Assembly (NCBI RefSeq): GCF_963576675.1 | Contig: NC_088915.1 | Span: 41,135,501-41,199,500, forward strand | Direction of reading: 5' to 3' | Source: Euphorbia lathyris | Lineage: Eukaryota > Streptophyta > Magnoliopsida > Malpighiales > Euphorbiaceae | DNA: 64,000 nt | Shown here: piece after piece, positions 63,570 to 64,000 of the stretch | Position numbering within the stretch: the stretch's first letter is position 1 | Layout of the letters: every line of letters begins with the position of its first letter | Translations under genes and position numbers: made by a program | Notes under the pieces: model-generated | Databases searched by the model: none | Told to the model about the DNA's origin: nothing | What the model saw: the letters and a program-made list of their open reading frames with translations, nothing else

Positions 63570-64000
63570 CTACTCGGCCTGTTTATATAGGCGTAGATTC
63601 TCTAGATTCCAGGTGCGCGGGAGCTTTTTGCCGCTCATTTCTTCTATTTCAAAAGTTGATGGTCCTAGCTTCTTGGATACTTTGTATGGTCCGATCCAGT
63701 TGACACCTAATTTTCCTTTGCCTTCTCTGGATTGTATTTTATCCGCTTTTTTCAAGACCAAGTCGTTCTCGTTGATTATCACTTTTCGCACCCTTCTGTC
63801 ATGATATTTCTTGATTCTATTGCGGTACACTGCCATTTGCATGTAAGCTTTTTCCCTTCGTTCTTCAACAGAATCCAATGCATCCCTAATATTGATAGGA
63901 TTTTGTGTGTCGCAATAATAAATTATCCGATCTGTAGGCGACTTGATTTCAACAGGCAGGACCGCTTCGGCTCCATAAACCAGCGAGAAAGGTGTTTCGC
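63570..64000 (-). pseudogene. Tat pol, integrase C-terminal part (continues off the window)
   Basis: The open frame runs from base 64000 down to the stop at 63570: FSLVYGAEAVLPVEI, ALDSVEERREKAYMQM, NENDLVLKKADKIQ, GKLGVNWIGPYKV and LPRTWNLENLRLYKQ. It matches the end of the first Tat pol residue for residue in its landmarks. No break occurs in this part, so it may be intact rather than a pseudogene; the rest is outside. Confidence 0.8.

Larger units (their letters stand above)
59048..64000 (-). mobile_element. Second Tat-type Ty3/gypsy element, 3' half
   Basis: Minus-strand order: integrase end (64000-63570), spacer, antisense gene (plus strand, 60576-62923), purine tract, 3' LTR. This is the mirror of the first Tat copy (20608-27321). 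The rest of pol and the 5' LTR lie beyond base 64000. Confidence 0.8.

Overview
This is a nuclear plant DNA window, most likely from a eudicot. It holds one ordinary host gene at the left edge and about 56 kb of nested, broken and chimeric transposable elements. The evidence for a plant is a CDKC-type kinase gene with plant intron structure, a tRNA-derived Au-like SINE, an RTE LINE tail, Tat/Del/SIRE-type LTR retrotransposons, a plant-mobile-domain gene and an FAR1/MULE-type transposase gene. The species cannot be named from sequence alone.

Layout. 1-7.9 kb: minus-strand CDKC gene. Ten coding exons can be assembled; the 3' exons lie beyond base 1. Its introns carry an RTE LINE tail, an Au-like SINE with target-site duplication (TSD) and a hAT-type MITE with an 8-bp TSD. 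8.3-10.5 kb: a Tat-type LTR plus gag start, then an LTR fragment of a second Tat family. 10.5-17.3 kb: a minus-strand Del/Tekay chromovirus whose LTR contains a fold-back DNA transposon. 17.4-20.6 kb: LTR and gag of a SIRE-type Copia, abruptly joined to Tat pol (20.6-24.4 kb). This is followed by the spliced antisense gene that Tat elements carry (25.1-27.3 kb). 27.5-29.26 kb: 5' half of an L1-type LINE. 29.26-45.04 kb: a non-autonomous LTR element (LARD-like) with a 5-bp TSD, whose 5' LTR was itself hit by a complete but dead Copia element (29.49-39.00 kb, own 5-bp TSD). 45-48.7 kb: AT-rich DNA, a deleted small Copia and a degenerate 133-bp tandem array. 48.7-57.6 kb: a TRIM and a long-LTR element with almost no interior, whose second LTR holds a 4.4-kb MULE. 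59-64 kb: a second Tat element in the opposite orientation, with the antisense gene better preserved.

The most unusual object is the MULE at 53.05-57.43 kb. Two convergent genes start just inside its two ends: a plant mobile domain (PMD) gene and a transposase gene fused to an OTU protease domain. Each has a very short first exon, and each first intron holds an array of GC-rich hairpins. The 3' coding parts overlap tail to tail, which truncates the OTU domain. The transposase has lost most of its catalytic core.

Apart from the CDKC gene, nothing here looks like an intact cellular gene. In-frame stop codons in several elements are of the C-to-T/G-to-A type expected of long-methylated DNA.
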